NCBI RefSeq assembly: GCF_011064845.1
Contig: NZ_CP049015.1
Coordinates: 3,534,001 to 3,598,000, forward strand
Source of the DNA: Citrobacter freundii ATCC 8090 = MTCC 1658 = NBRC 12681
GTDB taxonomy: Bacteria; Pseudomonadota; Gammaproteobacteria; Enterobacterales; Enterobacteriaceae
DNA length: 64,000 nucleotides
Direction of reading: 5' to 3'
Shown: piece by piece, positions 22,172-31,649 of the stretch
Layout: each line of letters begins with the position of its first letter
How positions within the stretch are numbered: the stretch's first letter is position 1
Program-made: the position numbers and the translations under genes
Notes under the pieces: generated by a model
Databases searched by the model: none
What the model saw: only the letters and a program-made list of their open reading frames with translations
What the model was told of the DNA's origin: nothing

Positions 22172-22344
22172 ACATGCGGCGAAGATTTATTTAACCATTT
22201 GATAACCTGGCAGTAGTTTTGTCTAGTACCAACCGGGGGACTTTAAGATGAAAACTCGACAATTGTCTACTTTCTTAGATTTAAACTTGGTAAAAAACGA
22301 ATAGTGATTGACATTGCGCGGGCTGAGGTTGACGTTGGAATAAC

Positions 22345-22374
22345 GAAAAAAAACCCGCGACAAGCGCGGGTTTT
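22345..22374 (-). terminator. Rho-independent terminator after der
   Basis: On the minus strand the stem CCCGCG-CTTGT-CGCGGG (arms at 22354-22359 and 22365-22370) is followed by eight T residues. It lies 18 bp after the der stop codon. Confidence 0.9.
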
Positions 22375-22392
22375 CATCTGCATCAGCAACGA

Positions 22393-23865
22393 TTACTTGC
22401 TTTTTTTAATGTGTTTAATCAAACGCTTACGTTTACGCATTTGAGTCGGAGTCAGCGTATTGCGTTTGTTTGCAAACGGGTTTTCCCCTTCTTTGAACTG
22501 AATACGGATCGGCGTCCCCATTACGTCCAGAGATTTGCGGAAATAGTTCATCAGATAACGCTTGTAGGAATCCGGCAGGTCTTTGACCTGGTTGCCGTGA
22601 ATCACCACGATTGGCGGGTTATAACCGCCCGCGTGGGCGTATTTCAGCTTCACACGACGACCACGCACCAGTGGCGGCTGATGATCTTCTACTGCCATGG
22701 TCATGATGCGCGTCAGCATCGCGGTGCTCACGCGACGGGTGGAGCTGTCATACGCTTCACGGACCGATTCAAACAGATTACCCACACCGCTGCCGTGCAG
22801 CGCAGAGATAAAGTGTACGCGTGCAAAATCAATAAAGCCCAGACGGAAGTCCAGCGTCTCTTTGACCTGCTCTTTTACTTCCTGCGTCAGACCATCCCAC
22901 TTGTTCACAACGATAACAAGTGAGCGCCCACTGTTGAGGATAAAGCCCAGCAGCGACAGGTCCTGATCGGAAATCCCTTCGCGCGCGTCAATCACCAACA
23001 TCACCACGTTGGCATCTTCAATCGCCTGCAGCGTTTTGATAACTGAGAATTTTTCTACCGCTTCGGTAATTTTGCCGCGCTTACGCACGCCCGCGGTATC
23101 GATAAGCACATATTCGCGCTCATCGCGCTGCATCGGAATATAAATACTGTCACGCGTGGTCCCTGGCATGTCGTAAACCACCACACGATCTTCGCCAAGA
23201 ATACGGTTAGTAAGTGTGGACTTACCTACGTTCGGGCGACCCACGATCGCCAGTTTGATCGGCAAATCCTGCGGATTAAAATCATCTTCAGGCTCTTCTT
23301 CGCCATTTTCTTTGGCTTCCAGCTGCGCCCAGTATTCCGCGTCTTCGTCCACTTCTTCCTGCGGAGCAACGTCATCCATCCACGGCAGCAGAACATGCTC
23401 CAGCAGACTGAGAACGCCACGACCATGGGACGCCGCGATCGGATAAATTTCACCCAGACCCAGAGAGTAGAAATCAACAACCGCCTGGTCAGGATCGAGT
23501 CCGTCAGTTTTGTTGGCTACCAGGAACGTCGGTTTCTGGCGCGAGCGCAGATGTTTCGCAATAGCTGTATCCGCTGGCATCAGGCCAGCACGCGCGTCCA
23601 CCATGAACAGCACAACGTCCGCTTCTTCGATAGCCAACAGCGACTGTTCCGCCATACGAGTTTCAACACCGTCTTCGGTGCCATCAATACCGCCGGTATC
23701 AATACAGATAAACTCGCGGCCTTCAATTTCCGCACGACCGTACTTACGGTCACGAGTCAGACCCGGGAAATCCGCAACCAGCGCATCTCGGGTGCGAGTT
23801 AGACGGTTAAATAACGTGGATTTGCCAACGTTAGGGCGCCCGACAAGCGCGACCACAGGTACCAT
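22393..23865 (-). CDS. der: Ribosome biogenesis GTPase Der (EngA)
   Basis: Der is an essential tandem-GTPase needed for 50S subunit maturation. Started at the ATG at 23865 ([20 protein letters not shown]) it is 490 aa, as in E. coli; the longer frame adds 33 unmatched residues. The first G domain has P-loop GRPNVGKS (about 8-15), DTGG and NKTD. The second has GRPNVGKS (about 210), DTAG (DTAGVRKRG) and NKWD. Between them is the acidic linker typical of enterobacterial Der ([21 protein letters not shown]). A C-terminal KH-like domain ends in the basic tail [14 protein letters not shown]. It lies downstream of bamB, separated by a hairpin. Confidence 0.98.
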   Translation of the reverse strand: MVPVVALVGRPNVGKSTLFNRLTRTRDALVADFPGLTRDRKYGRAEIEGREFICIDTGGIDGTEDGVETRMAEQSLLAIEEADVVLFMVDARAGLMPADTAIAKHLRSRQKPTFLVANKTDGLDPDQAVVDFYSLGLGEIYPIAASHGRGVLSLLEHVLLPWMDDVAPQEEVDEDAEYWAQLEAKENGEEEPEDDFNPQDLPIKLAIVGRPNVGKSTLTNRILGEDRVVVYDMPGTTRDSIYIPMQRDEREYVLIDTAGVRKRGKITEAVEKFSVIKTLQAIEDANVVMLVIDAREGISDQDLSLLGFILNSGRSLVIVVNKWDGLTQEVKEQVKETLDFRLGFIDFARVHFISALHGSGVGNLFESVREAYDSSTRRVSTAMLTRIMTMAVEDHQPPLVRGRRVKLKYAHAGGYNPPIVVIHGNQVKDLPDSYKRYLMNYFRKSLDVMGTPIRIQFKEGENPFANKRNTLTPTQMRKRKRLIKHIKKSK

Positions 23866-23931
23866 GTTTAAAGCCTCATTTAAAAAATCATCAGACAACG
23901 GGCACATTTTTGCTCCGTTGTTAAAAACAGT

Positions 23932-23961
23932 AAAACGGCCCCTGCACCAGGAGCCGTTTTT
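23932..23961 (-). terminator. Hairpin between bamB and der
   Basis: Minus-strand arms AAAACGGCTCCTG and CAGGGGCCGTTTT (one mismatch) enclose a GTG loop and lead into TTTT. It could end or attenuate transcription from the hisS-yfgM-bamB side before der. Confidence 0.7.
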
Positions 23962-23982
23962 CAAAGCGAGCGGCCGCGACGA

Positions 23983-25161
23983 TTAACGCGTAATAGAGTA
24001 CAGCGTACCGTCTTTCGCCTGGATCAGCAGTTTACCATCAGCAGAGACCGGCTCGGTCAGGAAACCTGAGCTGTCAACTTTCTGCTGGGCAACAAAACGG
24101 CCATCGTCAACGTTAATCCAGTGCAGGTAGCCTTCGCTATCACCGACGACCAGATTGCCGTTATACAATACCGGGGACGTCAGCAGACGGTGCAGCAGAT
24201 CGCTTTGCGTCCACAGCGTCACGCCGCCATCGGTGGTCAGTGCCAGCACGCGGTCGTTCTGATCAACCAGGTAGATACGGTTACCGTCGACGATGAAATC
24301 ATTCACCGAGCCCAGTTCGCGTTTCCACATGATCTGACCACTGCGCAGATCCAACGCCGTCAGGTTACCATTATAAGCCAGCGCGTAAACAACGCCATTG
24401 ACGATAACCGGCGTGGTATCAACGTCGCTCAGACGATCGATTTCCGTTGGGCCTGTCGCCTGAGAGATACGCTGCTGCCAAATCATCTGGCCCTGCTGCA
24501 TCAGCACAGCGCTTACGCGACCGTTATCACCGCCAACAATAGCTGCGCCAAAGGCGGTTGCCGGAGCGGATTCGCCACGTAGAGACAGAGAAGGCATGTC
24601 GAGGTTAACGGTCCATTTGATGGCGCCGTCGGCTTCGTTTAAGGCCTGCAACTGACCGTTGCTGGTGTGGATCAATACCACGCCATCGCTCACAACAGGA
24701 CGAGACAGCGCTTCACCAGCGACTTTCGTCTGCCATGCGGTAGTACCGTCACTGGTGTTCAGCGCATAAACCTGTGCTTTTTCACTGCCGATATAAACAT
24801 GACCGCCGGCCACGGTTACACCGCCAGAAAGCTGTGCAGATGCACGGGAGAACCAGCCATCTTTCTCACCCAGATTCACAGACCAGACTTCTTTGCCGTC
24901 GCCTGCGTTCAACGCTTTAACTACACCAGCGCGAGAGGCAGCATAGACAACGTTATCCGCCAGCGCAGGATGAAGATTGGAATAGAAATCACCAATACCG
25001 TTTCCTACAGAGGTGCTCCATTCCGTAGACGGAGTAAACTGGTTTTCAACCACCGGTAATGGGGACATCTTAACGACATCTTCTTCGCCACTAAACAGTG
25101 AACAGCCGCTCAATAGGGTAACGGAAAGCAGCCCTGGCAGAAGTAATTTACGCAATTGCAT
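23983..25161 (-). CDS. bamB: Outer-membrane assembly lipoprotein BamB
   Basis: BamB is a periplasm-facing lipoprotein of the BAM complex; it binds BamA and assists beta-barrel protein insertion. At 392 aa it equals E. coli BamB. The lipoprotein signal peptide ends in LLSGC (acylated Cys20). The rest is an eight-bladed PQQ-like beta propeller, with repeated blade motifs such as VVYAASRAGVVKALNAGDGKEVWS, HVYIGSEKAQVYALNTSDG and VYALAYNGNLTALDLRSGQIMW. It lies 10 bp downstream of yfgM, consistent with co-transcription. Confidence 0.98.
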   Translation of the reverse strand: MQLRKLLLPGLLSVTLLSGCSLFSGEEDVVKMSPLPVVENQFTPSTEWSTSVGNGIGDFYSNLHPALADNVVYAASRAGVVKALNAGDGKEVWSVNLGEKDGWFSRASAQLSGGVTVAGGHVYIGSEKAQVYALNTSDGTTAWQTKVAGEALSRPVVSDGVVLIHTSNGQLQALNEADGAIKWTVNLDMPSLSLRGESAPATAFGAAIVGGDNGRVSAVLMQQGQMIWQQRISQATGPTEIDRLSDVDTTPVIVNGVVYALAYNGNLTALDLRSGQIMWKRELGSVNDFIVDGNRIYLVDQNDRVLALTTDGGVTLWTQSDLLHRLLTSPVLYNGNLVVGDSEGYLHWINVDDGRFVAQQKVDSSGFLTEPVSADGKLLIQAKDGTLYSITR

Positions 25162-25171
25162 CGGGTCCCTC

Positions 25172-25792
25172 TCAGATGGACAAATTATTGATTTTCATCT
25201 GCATCATTTCGCTCAGAGCAGGAGAGGCATCGCTTTTCACACCCGCTTCCCATGCGCTACGCGCACCTTGTTTATCGCCTTTACTCAACAACGCTTCACC
25301 ACGCAGATCGGCAACAATGGCCGCCCACCCTTCACCTTTAATGGTTTCGAGTGTTTTCAGCGCGATATCAGCCTGTTTAAGCTGAACCTGAACACGAGCC
25401 AGACGCAGGTTTATCACTGCTTTGAGATTTTCATCGCTGGTCGCAGCCAAGCCTTGTTGCAGTTGGCTTGCGGCTTTCTCAAGTTCATTTTGGTCAACAA
25501 ACTGCTGCGCCAGTTCCAGTGAAGCCAGCGCGCCATAGGTATTTTTATTCTCTGCAGCAAATTTCTCAGCGGCAGGAATGCTGTCCGGTTTACCCGCGCT
25601 AACCGCAGTCACCGTATTTTGATACGCCAGAGAAGCAGAGCGTGCGGACTCCGTCTGATGGCTGGTCCAGTAACGCCAACCAACCAGCGCGCCAACCCCT
25701 AAAATGATCCCAACAGCCAGCGCCTTGCCGTTTTCAGCAAAGAAGCGTTTTACCGCATCAACCTGGTCGTGTTCGTTCTCGTAAATTTCCAC
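25172..25792 (-). CDS. yfgM: YfgM, SecYEG-associated periplasmic chaperone partner
   Basis: This 206-aa inner-membrane protein is the same length as E. coli YfgM. In E. coli it associates with the Sec translocon and PpiD and affects periplasmic chaperone traffic and RcsB signalling. The start is the GTG at 25792 (VEIYENEHDQVDAVKRFF), with AAGGAGA upstream; a frame opening at 25837 would run into hisS. A short cytosolic N-terminus is followed by one transmembrane helix (about 24-41, ALAVGIILGVGALVGWRYW) and a periplasmic TPR-like helical domain (about 50-206). It lies between hisS (13 bp gap) and bamB (10 bp gap). Confidence 0.95.
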   Translation of the reverse strand: MEIYENEHDQVDAVKRFFAENGKALAVGIILGVGALVGWRYWTSHQTESARSASLAYQNTVTAVSAGKPDSIPAAEKFAAENKNTYGALASLELAQQFVDQNELEKAASQLQQGLAATSDENLKAVINLRLARVQVQLKQADIALKTLETIKGEGWAAIVADLRGEALLSKGDKQGARSAWEAGVKSDASPALSEMMQMKINNLSI

Positions 25793-25805
25793 GCTGTCCT
25801 TCTCC

Positions 25806-27080
25806 TTAGCCCAGTAAAGTGCGCAAATGCGCGGCAACGCTATCCTGCGCTACTGCCGTTTGCTCACCAGAGCGCAAATCCTTCACTACAACAGTACCGT
25901 CAGCCACTTCGGACTCGCCCAGTACCAGTGCAACGCGGGCGCCCCACTTATCGGCACGGGCAAACTGTTTCTTAAAGTTGCCGCCACCGTGGTTTGTCAT
26001 CAGTTTCACACCAGGAACTTCATCGCGCAGACGTTCTGCAAGCGTCATTGCTGCCGACTGCGTGTCCGCCCCTGAAGCGACCAGGTATATATCGACAACA
26101 GGATCTGCGTTAAATTCCGGATTAACTGCCTGAACTAACAAAACAAGTCGTTCCAGACCCATAGCAAAGCCCACGGCAGGCGTTGCACGACCGCCAAGTT
26201 GCTCTACCAGACCGTCGTAACGACCACCGGCACACACGGTACCCTGAGAGCCCAGGCTGCTGGTGACCCACTCAAATACGGTGCGGTTGTAGTAATCAAG
26301 ACCACGAACCAGACGCTGATTGACGGTGTAGGCAATGCCTGCGGACTCCAGCAGTTTGCACAAACCCGCGAAGTGCTCGCGCGAGTCGTCATCCAGATAG
26401 TCGCCCAGTGCAGGCGCGTCGTTGAGCAGCGCCTGTACTTCCGGGTTTTTGGAGTCGAGAACGCGCAGCGGGTTGGTGTACATACGGCGCTTGCAGTCTT
26501 CGTCCAGTTTCTCTTTGTGCAGTTCCAGGTAGGCAACCAGCGCATCACGGTAGTTAGCGCGGGCTTCAAGCGAACCGATCGAGTTCAGCTCCAGGCTGAC
26601 ATGCTGAGAAATACCCAGCGCGCGCCACCAGCGAGCGGTCAGCATAATCAGTTCTGCATCGATGTCCGGGCCTTGCAGGCCAAACACTTCGACACCCAGC
26701 TGATGGAATTGACGATAGCGTCCTTTCTGCGGACGTTCGTGGCGGAACATCGGCCCGATATACCACAGACGCTGTTCCTGATTGTACAGGAGACCATGTT
26801 CGATGCCGGCGCGTACGCAGCCCGCAGTCCCTTCAGGACGCAACGTCAGGCTGTCGCCATTACGGTCCTCAAAGGTATACATCTCTTTTTCAACCACGTC
26901 GGTGACTTCACCGATCGCGCGTTTGAATAACGGGGTCTGCTCTACAATCGGCAAGCGGATTTCACTGTAACCGTAGCTGCCGAGCACGTTTTTAAGAGTG
27001 CCTTCAATGCGCTGCCAGATGGCGGTTTCGCCAGGCAGATAATCGTTCATGCCGCGAATGGCTTGAATGTTTTTTGCCAC
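25806..27080 (-). CDS. hisS: Histidyl-tRNA synthetase
   Basis: HisRS charges tRNA-His. The 424-aa class II synthetase has the same length as E. coli HisS. The class II core (about 1-325) shows motif 1 around [19 protein letters not shown], motif 2 as [15 protein letters not shown] with [20 protein letters not shown], the HisA histidine-binding motif [13 protein letters not shown] (about 259) and motif 3 ([12 protein letters not shown], about 305). A C-terminal anticodon-binding domain (about 330-424) ends AAHLRTLLG. It appears to be first of hisS-yfgM-bamB. Confidence 0.98.
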   Translation of the reverse strand: MAKNIQAIRGMNDYLPGETAIWQRIEGTLKNVLGSYGYSEIRLPIVEQTPLFKRAIGEVTDVVEKEMYTFEDRNGDSLTLRPEGTAGCVRAGIEHGLLYNQEQRLWYIGPMFRHERPQKGRYRQFHQLGVEVFGLQGPDIDAELIMLTARWWRALGISQHVSLELNSIGSLEARANYRDALVAYLELHKEKLDEDCKRRMYTNPLRVLDSKNPEVQALLNDAPALGDYLDDDSREHFAGLCKLLESAGIAYTVNQRLVRGLDYYNRTVFEWVTSSLGSQGTVCAGGRYDGLVEQLGGRATPAVGFAMGLERLVLLVQAVNPEFNADPVVDIYLVASGADTQSAAMTLAERLRDEVPGVKLMTNHGGGNFKKQFARADKWGARVALVLGESEVADGTVVVKDLRSGEQTAVAQDSVAAHLRTLLG

Positions 27081-27190
27081 GTTTATTCTCTTTATGAATA
27101 TAAAAATGAACCCTCAGCGCTAACCCGAACAATGCGGGCGCCATGCGGGTTCAATCATACACGGGAAGCATGCCGCTTCCCATCACGTTG

Positions 27191-28309
27191 TTATTTTTCA
27201 AGCTGCTGCACGTCGATACGACGCGCTTCGTCCAGAATACTTGCTTTGGCACGAATGCGGGCTTCAAGCTGCGTAATCATGTCGTCGTTATCGAGTCTGT
27301 CCTTACGCACGCCGTCTTCATACAGGCCGCTTTTCTTGTTACCGCCCGTCACGCCCAGCGTAGAAACCAGCGCTTCACCAGGGCCGTTTACTACGCAGCC
27401 GATGATCGAAACGTCCATTGGCGTAATGATATCCTCCAGGCGTTGCTCCAGCGCGTTAACCGTACCGATAACGTCAAACTCCTGACGCGAACAGGTTGGG
27501 CAAGCGATGAAGTTGATCCCGCGCGCGCGAATGCGCAGCGATTTCAGGATATCGAAACCAACTTTGATCTCTTCCACCGGATCGGCCGCCAGAGAAACAC
27601 GCAGCGTATCGCCGATCCCTTCAGATAACAGCAGGCCAAGGCCGATCGCGGACTTCACCGAACCACTACGCAGGCCACCAGCTTCGGTGATCCCCAGATG
27701 CAACGGTTGATCGATCTGTTTCGCCAGCAGGCGATAGGATTCTACGGCGAGGAAAACGTCAGACGCTTTAACACTAACTTTGAATTGATCGAAGTTCAGA
27801 CGATCGAGGTGATCCACGTGGCGCATCGCGGATTCCAGCAGCGCCTGAGGCGTCGGTTCACCGTATTTTTCCTGCAGATCTTTTTCCAGCGATCCGGCGT
27901 TGACACCGATACGGATAGGAATATTTTTATCACGAGCGCAATCCACCACCATGCGAATACGCTCTTCACTGCCGATATTACCTGGGTTAATACGCAGGCA
28001 ATCAACGCCGTATTCCGCCACCTTCAGTGCGATACGATAGTCGAAGTGTATATCGGCAACCAGCGGGACGTTAACCTGCTGTTTGATAAGCCTGAACGCT
28101 TCTGCGGCATCCATTGTCGGTACAGAGACACGAACAATGTCTGCGCCTACGCGTTCCAGCGCTTTAATCTGATTAACCGTCGCTTCCACGTCCGTGGTAC
28201 GCGTATTAGTCATAGACTGTACGGCGATGGGCGCACCATCGCCGATCGGCACGTTCCCAACGTAAATGCGTGTCGATTTTCTACGTTGAATTGGAGCCTG
28301 GTTATGCAT
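27191..28309 (-). CDS. ispG: 4-hydroxy-3-methylbut-2-enyl diphosphate synthase (flavodoxin)
   Basis: IspG carries out the penultimate step of the MEP isoprenoid pathway, reducing MEcPP to HMBPP with a [4Fe-4S] cluster. The 372-aa length is that of E. coli IspG. The TIM barrel includes [19 protein letters not shown] and [12 protein letters not shown]. The cluster ligands are seen as [11 protein letters not shown] (about Cys270 and Cys273) and the later Cys in [11 protein letters not shown] (about Cys305). It lies 26 bp downstream of rodZ. A small GGGAAGC hairpin (27163-27181) without a T-run follows the stop. Confidence 0.97.
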   Translation of the reverse strand: MHNQAPIQRRKSTRIYVGNVPIGDGAPIAVQSMTNTRTTDVEATVNQIKALERVGADIVRVSVPTMDAAEAFRLIKQQVNVPLVADIHFDYRIALKVAEYGVDCLRINPGNIGSEERIRMVVDCARDKNIPIRIGVNAGSLEKDLQEKYGEPTPQALLESAMRHVDHLDRLNFDQFKVSVKASDVFLAVESYRLLAKQIDQPLHLGITEAGGLRSGSVKSAIGLGLLLSEGIGDTLRVSLAADPVEEIKVGFDILKSLRIRARGINFIACPTCSRQEFDVIGTVNALEQRLEDIITPMDVSIIGCVVNGPGEALVSTLGVTGGNKKSGLYEDGVRKDRLDNDDMITQLEARIRAKASILDEARRIDVQQLEK

Positions 28310-28335
28310 TAAAAAATCTCCCGCATTGCCGTCTG

Positions 28336-29328
28336 TTACTGAGCCGGTGATTGTTCGGCATTAACGGTCAGACGCGCAACCTGGTTAGTTCTGATAAAAC
28401 GACTCAGATCGACAGGTTTACCCTGGAACTGAATCTGCACTGCCGCCGGAGCACCAATCTTCAGTTTGTACGGTGCCTGACCGGTCAAATTCAGATTGCC
28501 ATCTTTACGCTGCATCCCGCTGAACAGTTTTTTACCGGTCGCATCGGTGACTTCCAGCCAGCAATCGGCGGTAAAGTTCATCACCAGCGCGTTAGGATCG
28601 GCTGCAGGTGTAGTCACACCTGCCTGATCGGTCGGCAGCGGTGCCGCGGTAGCTGGCGCTGTGGTTGCAGTATCGACGTTAGCCTGAGAAGGGGCAACGA
28701 CGGCGTTTTGTTGCGCATCAGCAGCCGGGGCCTGAGCCGCTGCGGTATCTTGTTGCGCTGGCGCTGAATCCGTTACCGCGCCATTTTCAGCAGCCGACGT
28801 GGTATCCTGGCTTGCTGCAGCGCTGGTATCTAACGGTACATTCTGCGCACCCTCTTTACCGGCATTCAACTCAGCGGAGGATTGATCGGCCATGGTGGTG
28901 ATCTCTTCCTGCTGCGCTTTATGGTTCTGCCACCACCAGGCGCCAGTCAGTCCGACAACGACAAACAGTACCAGCCAGGTAAAGGTCATTAACCAGCCGT
29001 CGCGTTTCTTACGACGCTTACCGAGCGAGAAGCTCTGCATCGGTGCGACTTTGGCAGGACGAATCGGAGCCTGTTTTTCCAGCCCTGGCAACAGTTCTTC
29101 TTCAGGAATATGCACCAGACGCGCATAAGAACGGATATACCCGCGCAGGAATGTTGAAGCAAGATCGGCTGGTGCCTTATCTTCTTCAATATCGCGTACC
29201 GTGGAGACCTTCAGGCAAAGTCGCTCCGCGACTGCCTGCTGGCTGAATCCGAGTTGTTCACGGGCATTGCGCAGACGAATGCCGGTGGATAGTGTTTCAT
29301 TTTTGTCGTGCGTGGCTTCAGTATTCAT
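28336..29328 (-). CDS. rodZ: Cytoskeletal membrane protein RodZ
   Basis: RodZ links MreB filaments to the elongasome and maintains rod shape. The protein is 330 aa (E. coli 337). A cytoplasmic helix-turn-helix Cro/C1-type domain (about 15-85, [20 protein letters not shown]) binds MreB. A basic juxtamembrane stretch (GKRRKKRDG, about 103-111) precedes one transmembrane helix (about 112-132). A long Ala/Gln/Thr-rich periplasmic linker with low complexity (about 140-245) leads to a C-terminal beta domain (about 248-330). Length variation against E. coli falls in the linker. Confidence 0.96.
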   Translation of the reverse strand: MNTEATHDKNETLSTGIRLRNAREQLGFSQQAVAERLCLKVSTVRDIEEDKAPADLASTFLRGYIRSYARLVHIPEEELLPGLEKQAPIRPAKVAPMQSFSLGKRRKKRDGWLMTFTWLVLFVVVGLTGAWWWQNHKAQQEEITTMADQSSAELNAGKEGAQNVPLDTSAAASQDTTSAAENGAVTDSAPAQQDTAAAQAPAADAQQNAVVAPSQANVDTATTAPATAAPLPTDQAGVTTPAADPNALVMNFTADCWLEVTDATGKKLFSGMQRKDGNLNLTGQAPYKLKIGAPAAVQIQFQGKPVDLSRFIRTNQVARLTVNAEQSPAQ

Positions 29329-29574
29329 TCGCTACAGCTGCGTAATATTTGGGTTCTGATGCCGGCGAGCCACAATGCTCACCCACACCGCGAAACATCT
29401 GGTCAGTTAACCTTCGTCAGACAGTATAAAACGGTCAGACTATCAATGACAAAACGGCGTAAACCTGAGGGCTAAACACTTGTTACGCCGTTACATACTG
29501 CCTTAAAGTCGACAAAAACGCACCGTTATTATTGACCTGACGACGACAACAAAAAACCTCATATGGCTTACGTT

Positions 29575-29605
29575 GCACTACGGTACAAGAATTATACCGT
29601 AGTGC
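29575..29605. repeat. Perfect 11-bp inverted repeat between rlmN and rodZ
   Basis: GCACTACGGTA (29575-29585) and TACCGTAGTGC (29595-29605) are exact inverted copies separated by 9 bases, starting 7 bp after the rlmN stop. There is no adjacent T-run in the minus direction, although TTTTTTG occurs about 20 bases on. It may be a transcript-stabilising stem, a weak terminator or a protein-binding dyad. The rest of the gap (29329-29574) contains a second stem (ACGGCGTAA ... TTACGCCGT) and no gene. Confidence 0.6.
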
Positions 29606-29612
29606 GCCAACA

Positions 29613-30779
29613 TCAAACGGTCTTAATGTCGATAGCGTCGCCCTGCATACGCTTACGCAAAGTACGCTTGGTACGGTCGATAACGTCGCCCGCCAACTGA
29701 CCACAGGCTGCATCGATGTCATCGCCACGTGTTTTACGCACAATGGTGGTGAAACCATAGCTCATCAACACTTTGGAGAAACGATCGATACGGCTGTTAG
29801 AACTACGGCCATACGGCGCGCCCGGGAACGGGTTCCACGGGATCAGGTTGATCTTACACGGCGTATCTTTCAGCAGTTCTGCCAGCTGATGCGCGTGTTC
29901 GGTGCCATCATTGATGTGATCTAACATCACATACTCAATGGTCACACGGCCCTGGTTAGCGTTGGATTTCTCCAGATAACGACGAACCGCGCCAAGGAAT
30001 GTTTCGATATTGTACTTTTTGTTGATCGGTACAATTTCGTCACGAATTTCATCGTTCGGCGCATGCAGAGAAATCGCCAGCGCGACGTCAATCATATCAC
30101 CCAGCTTATCCAGCGCAGGGACAACGCCCGAGGTGGAGAGCGTGACGCGACGCTTGGACAACCCAAAACCGAAGTCATCCAGCATGATTTCCATCGCCGG
30201 CACTACGTTGGTCAGGTTGAGCAGCGGCTCACCCATCCCCATCATCACCACGTTGGTGATAGGACGCACGCCCGTTGCTTTGACCGCGCCGACGATTTTC
30301 GCCGCGCGCCAGACCTGGCCAATGATCTCCGATACCCGCAGGTTACGGTTAAAGCCCTGTTGCGCCGTAGAGCAGAATTTACACTCTAATGCGCAACCGA
30401 CCTGTGAAGAAACACACAGGGTCGCACGATCGTCTTCCGGGATATACACCGTTTCAACGCGCTGATCGCCAACAGCGATAGCCCATTTGATCGTACCGTC
30501 AGAAGAACGCTGCTCTTCCACCACTTCCGGGGCGCGAATTTCAGCCACTTCTTTCAGCTTGTTACGCAGCACCTTATTGATGTCAGTCATGTCATCAAAG
30601 TTGTCGCTGCAATAGTGGTACATCCACTTCATGACCTGATCGGCACGAAACGGTTTTTCGCCCATCTCTTTGAAGAATTCGCGCATTTGCTGACGGTTCA
30701 GATCCAGCAGGTTAATTTTTCCATTTTTATTTGGAACCGCAGGAATGACGACTTCAGAGGTGTTAACTAGTTCAGACAT
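29613..30779 (-). CDS. rlmN: Dual-specificity 23S rRNA/tRNA adenine-C2 methyltransferase RlmN
   Basis: This radical-SAM enzyme methylates A2503 of 23S rRNA and A37 of several tRNAs. Started at the ATG at 30779 ([11 protein letters not shown]) it is 388 aa (E. coli 384); the longer open frame reads into the ndk-side intergenic structure. The radical-SAM cluster motif CALECKFC (about residues 126-133) and the SAM-binding GMGEPL are present. The resolving and methyl-carrying cysteines are in CGQLAGD near the C-terminus and in the [10 protein letters not shown] region. The N-terminal 17 residues differ from E. coli by a small insertion. It lies between ndk and rodZ on the same strand. Confidence 0.97.
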   Translation of the reverse strand: MSELVNTSEVVIPAVPNKNGKINLLDLNRQQMREFFKEMGEKPFRADQVMKWMYHYCSDNFDDMTDINKVLRNKLKEVAEIRAPEVVEEQRSSDGTIKWAIAVGDQRVETVYIPEDDRATLCVSSQVGCALECKFCSTAQQGFNRNLRVSEIIGQVWRAAKIVGAVKATGVRPITNVVMMGMGEPLLNLTNVVPAMEIMLDDFGFGLSKRRVTLSTSGVVPALDKLGDMIDVALAISLHAPNDEIRDEIVPINKKYNIETFLGAVRRYLEKSNANQGRVTIEYVMLDHINDGTEHAHQLAELLKDTPCKINLIPWNPFPGAPYGRSSNSRIDRFSKVLMSYGFTTIVRKTRGDDIDAACGQLAGDVIDRTKRTLRKRMQGDAIDIKTV

Positions 30780-30962
30780 AATTTTTTCCGGCCTCGTTGT
30801 TACACGTTGTGGCCCGTGGAGGGTTAAAAAGAAACGCCCCGGCAAGCGATCTGCTCTTCCGGGGCGTTGCATTGTACAAAGTCTGGCGCAGGGATGCCAC
30901 GTTTGCACGAAGCATTAGCGAAAATAATATGTAAATCGCTAATTCATCTCCAAAGGATTTCG

Positions 30963-31053
30963 CGTCGCAGGAAGGCGGCAAGTTCGAGCATCCCCGGGAG
31001 CATAGAAAACTATGTGACCGGGGTAAACGAATGCAGCCAACGCATCTGCGACG
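30963..31053. repeat. Structured intergenic element with three nested stems between ndk and rlmN
   Basis: The outer stem is CGTCGCAG (30963-30970) with CTGCGACG (31046-31053). The middle stem is CCCCGG (30992-30997) with CCGGGG (31018-31023). The inner stem is CATAG (31001-31005) with CTATG (31010-31014). The text resembles a family of structured enterobacterial intergenic repeats known to me from other loci, but copy number cannot be checked here. There is no coding potential of note. Confidence 0.55.
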
Positions 31054-31069
31054 TGAAAGACGCAGGAGA

Positions 31070-31501
31070 TTAGCGAGTGCGCGGGCAAACCTCACCTTCA
31101 CCAAAGAAATAGGCGATTTCGCGCGCCGCTGACTCAACGGAGTCGGAACCGTGAGTACCGTTCTCGGTGAAGCTGTCAGCATAGTCTGCACGCAGAGTAC
31201 CGGCCAGCGCATTCGCTGGGTTGGTTGCGCCCAGCAGATCGCGATGACGCTGTACGGCATTTTCGCTTTCCAGAACAGAAACAACGATCGGACCAGAGGT
31301 CATGAATTCAACCAGACCGTCAAAGAACGGTTTGCCATCGTGCTCAGCATAGAAACCACGCGCCTGCTCAACGGTCAGGTGCAGCATTTTAGTCCCGACG
31401 ATTTTGAACCCTGCTGCTTCAAAGCGCGCAAAGATGCTCCCAATAACGTTTTTTGCCACCGCGTTTGGTTTGATGATGGAAAAAGTACGTTCAATAGCCA
31501 T
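31070..31501 (-). CDS. ndk: Nucleoside diphosphate kinase
   Basis: Ndk equilibrates NTP and dNTP pools by phosphate transfer through a phospho-histidine. The 143-aa length equals E. coli Ndk. It shows the N-terminal [26 protein letters not shown] and the active-site motif NGTHGSDS, in which His117 is the phosphorylated residue. Its stop lies at the edge of the structured element before rlmN. The gap to pbpC (31502-31649) holds its promoter; no confident hexamers were selected. Confidence 0.98.
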   Translation of the reverse strand: MAIERTFSIIKPNAVAKNVIGSIFARFEAAGFKIVGTKMLHLTVEQARGFYAEHDGKPFFDGLVEFMTSGPIVVSVLESENAVQRHRDLLGATNPANALAGTLRADYADSFTENGTHGSDSVESAAREIAYFFGEGEVCPRTR

Positions 31502-31649
31502 GATAACCTCTGTAATGTGTTCTGTTGTTGTCTATATAGATGTACGACCTGGCGCGGATTATAAAGAGCATCCCGGCAATTGACTATTGATGAAGGTAAC
31601 ATTTCTTTAAAATAAGATGAATTTTAGCAACAAACAGTCACTAACTGGT

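Noticed and set aside
30780..31284. Frame extensions and a 170-codon minus-strand ORF between ndk and rlmN
   Set aside because: They read through the structured intergenic element and overlap ndk out of frame; RlmN homology begins at the ATG at 30779.
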